Source: Clostridia bacterium (GTDB lineage: Bacteria > Bacillota > Clostridia > Oscillospirales > Acutalibacteraceae). From it: DNA of 9,638 nt. The notes under the pieces are model-generated. The model was not told where the DNA came from and did no database searches. It was given only the letters and a program-made list of their open reading frames with translations. Positions 5,226 through 9,638 of this stretch are shown piece by piece. The stretch lies in assembly GCA_900769535.1 (NCBI GenBank), contig CAAGHB010000099.1, forward strand, positions 1 to 9,638. The letters run 5' to 3'. Each line of letters starts with the position of its first letter. Position 1 is the stretch's first letter. The translations under genes and the position numbers were made by a program.

Positions 5226-7829
5226 TTATTCCTCGTCGGCTTCTTCGGTTTCGGCAACCTCTTCGGCTTCGTCGAGGATTACTTCCTCGACCTCTGCCGA
5301 TGCGGCCTCGTCAGGAGTTTCGGCTCCCTCTGCGCCGCTTCCGTCGTCGATAACCTCGATGGTTTCTTCCTCGTCGTTATGCTCGGCAAGCTCCATCGTG
5401 ACGACGAATGTACCTTCGTCGGGCTTCATTACTCGAACGCCCTTTGACGGACGGGCAAAGATGCTTACACTTTCGGTATAAACGCGGATTACGATACCGC
5501 CGCTGGTGATAATAATTGCGTCATCGCCCTCGTCAACGGCGTGAACTGCCGCAACCTTACCGAATTTGGCGGTGCGATAGTTGGTGATACCCTTTCCGCC
5601 TCTCGACTGGGTGCGATAGTTGTCAAACGGCGACCTTCTGCCGAAGCCGGTCTCGGTAACGGTGAGAAGTGTCTTATTCTCGTCAACCTGAACCATTCCG
5701 ACAACCTCGTCATCTCCGCGAAGGGTGATTGCCTTAACTCCGCGGGCAGTACGTCCAATCGGACGGCAGTCGGTTTCCTTAAATCTGATTGCCCAGCCGT
5801 CGCGTGTAGCAACCAGCAGGTCGCGTTCGCCATCGGTGAGCTGAACCCATTTAAGCTCGTCACCTTCGTCGAGGACGATTGCGTTGATACCGCCCTTACG
5901 ATTTGAATCGTACTTATTAAGCTCGGTACGCTTAATAACGCCGCGCTTTGTAACCATGCAGAGATATTTACCCTCTTCCGAAAGGTCGTTTGCCTTAACC
6001 ATTACGCTGACCTTTTCGTCGGGGAGAAGCGGCAGGACGTTAACAATATTAAGTCCCTTTGAGGTGCGGCTGCCTTCGGGCACTTCGTACGCTTTGAGCT
6101 TGTACATTCTACCCATATTAGTGAAGAAGAGAAGTCGGTCGTGCGATGAGCAGACGAACATCTGCTTTGTAACGTCTTCGTCACGGTTGACGGCGCCTTT
6201 TTTACCTCTGCCTCCGCGATTTTGAAGCCCGAATTCGTCCGAAACGACGCGCTTGATATATCCCATCTGGGAAAGGGTAATAACGTTTTCATTTTCGGGG
6301 ATGAGGTCCTCAATGTCAACGTCACCGCTGACTGCAGTAATTTCGGTACGGCGGTCATCGGCATACTTGTCGCGGATATTGAGCGCCTCGGTCTTAACTA
6401 TATCGAGGACAAGCTCGTGATTAGCGAGAATTTCCTGGTATTCCTTGATTTTTTCGACCAATTCGGCGAGTTCTTCCTCGATTTTTTCACGTTCGAGTCC
6501 TGTCAACTGGCCAAGTCGCATCTGCACGATTGCGGCCGCCTGAACGTCACTCAAATTAAAGCGGTTAATGAGCGCTTCCTTACCCTCGGCAACCGTCTTT
6601 GACGCGCGTAAAATTGCGATTACCTCGTCGATGAAGTCAAGTGCAATTTTAAGTCCTTCGAGGATATGCGCCCTTTCCTGTGCCTTGCGTAAGAAATATC
6701 TCGTTCTGCGCTCGACGATTTCGCACTGGAAATCGATATAGTGCATAAGCATTTCCTTCAAGGTGAGGATTTTCGGACGTCCGTTTACGAGCGCAAGATT
6801 GATTGCGCCGAAGGTGCTTTGCAGCTTTGTGTAGGCAAAGAGCTTGTTGAGTACGACCTGGGGATTAGCGTCGCGTTTGAGGTCAACGACAATGCGGATA
6901 CCTCCGTCGCGCTTACTCGAATGGTCAACTACGTCGTCAATTCCTTCCACGCGCTTTTCAACGGCGAGGTCATAAATCGACTTTACGAGCTCCTTTTTGT
7001 TAACCATATACGGAATTTCGGTGATGACAATGCGGAATTTGCCCGATGCCAGCTCCTCAATTTCGGTTTTTGCGCGCATAATAATCTTTCCGCGGCCGGT
7101 AGCATAAGCGGCGCGGATGCCTGACATTCCCATAACGATACCGCCGGTGGGGAAGTCGGGTCCCTTAATATGCTGACAAATTTCGTCAAGCTCGGCGTCG
7201 GGATTGTCGATAAGACAGCACATTCCGTCGATTACCTCGCCGAGATTGTGCGGCGGAATATTTGTCGCCATACCGACGGCGATACCCTGAGTTCCGTTAA
7301 CGAGAAGTGTCGGGAAACGGGTAGGCAATACCGAGGGTTCCTTTAATCTGTCGTCATAGTTGGGTACAAAATCGACCGTTTCCTTGTCAATATCGTCAAG
7401 CATATGGGTCGAAAGCTTGTTCATTCTCGATTCGGTATAACGGTAGGCAGCAGCAGGGTATCCGTCGATTGAACCGAAGTTTCCGTGACCGTCAACAAGC
7501 GGATAGCGGAGATAAAAGTCCTGCGCCATGTGAACCATCGCGTCATAAACCGAGGAGTCACCGTGCGGATGATAACGTCCGAGAACCGAACCTACCGTGT
7601 CGGCACATTTACGGTGCGGCTTGTCGGGGGTAAGTCCGTTTTCGTACATTGTATAGAGAATACGGCGGTGAACCGGCTTAAATCCGTCGCGAACGTCGGG
7701 CAGAGCACGGCTGACAATTACCGACATTGAATAGTCGAGGAAGCTTTTGTTAACCTCGTCAACGATTTCAACCGGTATGATTTTAGTTTCTTCGTCCTTG
7801 GGCCAATAGACCGTTTCTTTGTTTGCCAT
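5226..7829 (-). CDS. gyrA: DNA gyrase subunit A
   Basis: Breakage-reunion subunit of gyrase (A2B2), which introduces negative supercoils. Numbering from a GTG six bases upstream (7835, 869 residues; 867 from the ATG): catalytic R132-Y133 in YRYTESRM; quinolone region YHPHGDSSVYD (88-98), with S94 and D98 matching E. coli S83 and D87, both the susceptible type; GyrA box QNRGGRG (538-544), separating it from ParC; then the wrapped beta-pinwheel C-terminal domain with repeated blades such as SRGGKGI (744-750). After about residue 819 comes a 50-residue tail with no Lys or Arg and very many Glu/Asp. The ATG at 7829 is preferred (GGTGG nine bases upstream), but the GTG remains possible. It lies 16 bases after the gyrB stop, so the two are co-transcribed and translated in a 1:1 arrangement. 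Confidence 0.98.
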   Translation of the reverse strand: MANKETVYWPKDEETKIIPVEIVDEVNKSFLDYSMSVIVSRALPDVRDGFKPVHRRILYTMYENGLTPDKPHRKCADTVGSVLGRYHPHGDSSVYDAMVHMAQDFYLRYPLVDGHGNFGSIDGYPAAAYRYTESRMNKLSTHMLDDIDKETVDFVPNYDDRLKEPSVLPTRFPTLLVNGTQGIAVGMATNIPPHNLGEVIDGMCCLIDNPDAELDEICQHIKGPDFPTGGIVMGMSGIRAAYATGRGKIIMRAKTEIEELASGKFRIVITEIPYMVNKKELVKSIYDLAVEKRVEGIDDVVDHSSKRDGGIRIVVDLKRDANPQVVLNKLFAYTKLQSTFGAINLALVNGRPKILTLKEMLMHYIDFQCEIVERRTRYFLRKAQERAHILEGLKIALDFIDEVIAILRASKTVAEGKEALINRFNLSDVQAAAIVQMRLGQLTGLEREKIEEELAELVEKIKEYQEILANHELVLDIVKTEALNIRDKYADDRRTEITAVSGDVDIEDLIPENENVITLSQMGYIKRVVSDEFGLQNRGGRGKKGAVNRDEDVTKQMFVCSSHDRLLFFTNMGRMYKLKAYEVPEGSRTSKGLNIVNVLPLLPDEKVSVMVKANDLSEEGKYLCMVTKRGVIKRTELNKYDSNRKGGINAIVLDEGDELKWVQLTDGERDLLVATRDGWAIRFKETDCRPIGRTARGVKAITLRGDDEVVGMVQVDENKTLLTVTETGFGRRSPFDNYRTQSRGGKGITNYRTAKFGKVAAVHAVDEGDDAIIITSGGIVIRVYTESVSIFARPSKGVRVMKPDEGTFVVTMELAEHNDEEETIEVIDDGSGAEGAETPDEAASAEVEEVILDEAEEVAETEEADEE

Positions 7830-7835
7830 TTTCAC

Positions 7836-7845
7836 TCACCACCCC
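7836..7845 (-). promoter_or_regulatory. gyrA ribosome binding site in gyrB-gyrA junction
   Basis: The purine run AAGGGGTGG (minus strand, around 7847-7839) begins in the gyrB stop codon TAA itself. GGGGTGG is nine bases from the ATG at 7829; AGGGG is six bases from the alternative GTG at 7835. The overlap with the stop codon suggests translational coupling of gyrA to gyrB. Confidence 0.6.
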
Positions 7846-9638
7846 TTAAATATCCAAATTTGTTACGTTGAGGGCATTGTCCTCAATGAATTTTCTTCTC
7901 GGCTCGACCTCGTCACCCATCAGCAAGGTAAATGCGGCGTCAGCAAGCTCTGCGTCCTCCATTGTTACCTTTAACATCGTACGGGTTTGAGGGTCCATTG
8001 TGGTTTCCCAAAGCTGTTCGGGGTCCATTTCACCGAGACCCTTGTATCGCTGAACGTCGACCTTTTCGCTACCGCCAAGCTCGGCGATAAAGGTGTCACG
8101 TTCTTCGTCAGAGAATGCGTATCTGAAATTCTTACCCTTTGAGCCCTTTGCCGTTACCTTGAAAAGCGGCGGCTGAGCGAGAAAAATGTGTCCTTCCTCG
8201 ATAAGAGCCGGCATATATCGGAAAAAGAAGGTGAGCAACAGGGTACGAATATGCGCACCGTCAACGTCGGCGTCCGCCATAATGATAATCTTGTGATAAC
8301 GGAGCTTTTCGATGTTAAAATCGTCACCGATTCCGGTACCGAGCGAGGTAACGACCGGTGTCAGCTTATCGTTACCGTAAACCTTGTCGATTCGGGCCTT
8401 TTCAACGTTGAGCATCTTTCCCCAAAGGGGTAAAATTGCCTGATATGTCTTATTTCTGCCGTCGCAAGCCGAGCCACCTGCCGAGTCTCCCTCGACGATG
8501 TAAATTTCGGTCTTTGTTGCATCGTCCGAAATACAATCGGTCAGCTTATCTGGCATTCTGGCGCGGGAAAGTCCGTCCTTCTTGCGCGAAACCTCACGTG
8601 CCTTCTGTGCGGCTTCACGAGCGGTTGCGGAAGCAATCGTCTTGTTAATAATAATCTTTGCCACAGCGGGATTGTTTTCGAGATAATCCATGAGCTGTTC
8701 GCCAATCATCTGGCTAACCATTGTACCCATCCAGGTATTACCGAGCTTTGCCTTTGTCTGTGATTCAAACTGGGCATCCTCGAGCTTTACGCTGACAACG
8801 GCAATCATACCTTCCTGAACGTCCTCGCCGCGAAGATTGGTGTCGCTTTCTTTGAGGAACTTAAACTTCTTCGCATAGCTGTTGATAACGCGAGTTACTG
8901 CCGTCTTAAAGGCGGATTCGTGAGTACCGCCGTCGATGGTGTGCATTGTATTAGCAAAGGAAATGATATTTGTGTCATATCCTGTATTAAACTGAATCGC
9001 AATTTCTGCCGACCCCTTATCATTGGCGGTCGACATATAGATTACGTCGTCGTGAAGGGGGTCCTTCTTCTTTCCAGCCAAGAGATATTCGCAGTAGCTT
9101 CTGATACCGCCTTCGTAATGGAAGGTCTGGCTCTTTTCCTCCTCTCCACGAAGGTCGGAGAGGGTAATCTTGATTCCTGCGTTGAGGAAGGACTGCTCCT
9201 GCAATCTCTTTGCCAATATGTCAAAGTCGTAAACGGTGGTATCGGTAAAAAGGGTCGGGTCGGGCTTAAAGGTAACTGTGGTACCTGTTTCATTCGTTTT
9301 GCCGATTATGTCGAGGGGAGTAACCGTTTTTCCTCTTTCGTAGCGCTGACGATAGATATTTTCGCCGTTGCGGACTACTACTTCGAGGTATTCACTCAGC
9401 GCGTTAACTACCGACGCACCTACGCCGTGAAGTCCACCTGCAACCTTGTATCCGCCGTCGCCGAATTTACCGCCGGCGTGAAGGATTGTATAAACAACCT
9501 CAACCGTCGGGATACCCATTTTAGGGTGCATTCCGACAGGGATGCCTCGTCCGTTATCTGCAACGCGGATGATATCACCCTCTAAAATATCAACCTCGAT
9601 ATGAGTACAATAGCCGGCAAGGGCCTCGTCGAGATCGG
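7846..9638 (-). CDS. gyrB: DNA gyrase subunit B, 5' end outside window
   Basis: ATPase subunit of gyrase. The frame continues to the window edge, so about 45 N-terminal residues are missing; 596 are visible, giving about 640 in all, normal for Firmicutes. Numbering from the first complete codon: DEALAGYC (3-10), DNGRGIP (27-33, D27 matching E. coli D73 that contacts adenine), LHAGGKF, GGLHGVGASVVNALS (67-81), TOPRIM domain EGDSAGG (382-388) with catalytic E382, and DADVDGAH (455-462) with metal-binding D455, D457 and D459, then QRYKGLGEMDPEQLW (529-543), the C-terminal GyrA-contact signature. The ATG at 9531 is internal (residue 36). Followed directly by gyrA. The codon before D1 at the extreme edge cannot encode the Asn expected at the E. 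coli N46 position. Confidence 0.97.
   Translation of the reverse strand, partial: DLDEALAGYCTHIEVDILEGDIIRVADNGRGIPVGMHPKMGIPTVEVVYTILHAGGKFGDGGYKVAGGLHGVGASVVNALSEYLEVVVRNGENIYRQRYERGKTVTPLDIIGKTNETGTTVTFKPDPTLFTDTTVYDFDILAKRLQEQSFLNAGIKITLSDLRGEEEKSQTFHYEGGIRSYCEYLLAGKKKDPLHDDVIYMSTANDKGSAEIAIQFNTGYDTNIISFANTMHTIDGGTHESAFKTAVTRVINSYAKKFKFLKESDTNLRGEDVQEGMIAVVSVKLEDAQFESQTKAKLGNTWMGTMVSQMIGEQLMDYLENNPAVAKIIINKTIASATAREAAQKAREVSRKKDGLSRARMPDKLTDCISDDATKTEIYIVEGDSAGGSACDGRNKTYQAILPLWGKMLNVEKARIDKVYGNDKLTPVVTSLGTGIGDDFNIEKLRYHKIIIMADADVDGAHIRTLLLTFFFRYMPALIEEGHIFLAQPPLFKVTAKGSKGKNFRYAFSDEERDTFIAELGGSEKVDVQRYKGLGEMDPEQLWETTMDPQTRTMLKVTMEDAELADAAFTLLMGDEVEPRRKFIEDNALNVTNLDI

Noticed and set aside
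8920..9585. 221-residue plus-strand frame opposite gyrB
   Set aside because: It is fully antisense to a strongly conserved gyrB region and shows no family signature or ribosome site; long antisense frames are expected from the codon bias here.

Overview
The window looks like a chromosomal segment of a Gram-positive Clostridia member, probably of the Oscillospirales/Ruminococcaceae type. The basis is a Firmicutes-style GyrB/GyrA pair (GyrA box QNRGGRG), separate secF, a MecA-like adaptor and a clostridial PRK06851-like protein. This placement is inferred from protein style only. The core genes have roughly balanced GC; one small cassette in the middle is clearly AT-rich.

Layout, left to right. 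(1) Bases 1-1092, plus strand: the 3' part of secF, closed by a strong terminator. (2) Bases 1174-2697, minus strand: a MecA-like adaptor gene followed by rpe (ribulose-phosphate 3-epimerase). Each has its own good promoter, ribosome binding site and terminator, so they are two adjacent transcription units and not a tight operon. (3) Bases 2698-4178, plus strand: an upstream region with an imperfect direct repeat, a 36-residue single-span membrane microprotein, and a 360-residue protein resembling the clostridial PRK06851 family of double P-loop ATPases, in which both nucleotide-binding loops look degenerate. (4) Bases 4246-5201: an AT-rich cassette enclosed by two terminator hairpins. It holds a divergent pair: an 80-residue XRE-type repressor (minus) and a 156-residue SLOG/DUF1273-type protein (plus). 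Their shared intergenic region carries four copies of the palindrome CGATATATCG placed around both -10 elements. (5) Bases 5226-9638, minus strand: gyrB (5' end beyond the window) and gyrA, an operon with a 16-base gap, ended by the hairpin at 5170-5201.

How the parts relate. SecF, Rpe, GyrB and GyrA are housekeeping proteins (protein export, pentose phosphate pathway, DNA supercoiling). The MecA-like protein would deliver substrates to a ClpC-type protease. The accessory part is the XRE-SLOG cassette: its base composition, own terminators and self-contained operators suggest an acquired, autoregulated module whose effector has a nucleotide-binding SLOG fold. It is the best candidate for an undescribed small system here. 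The microprotein plus degenerate P-loop protein is the second candidate.
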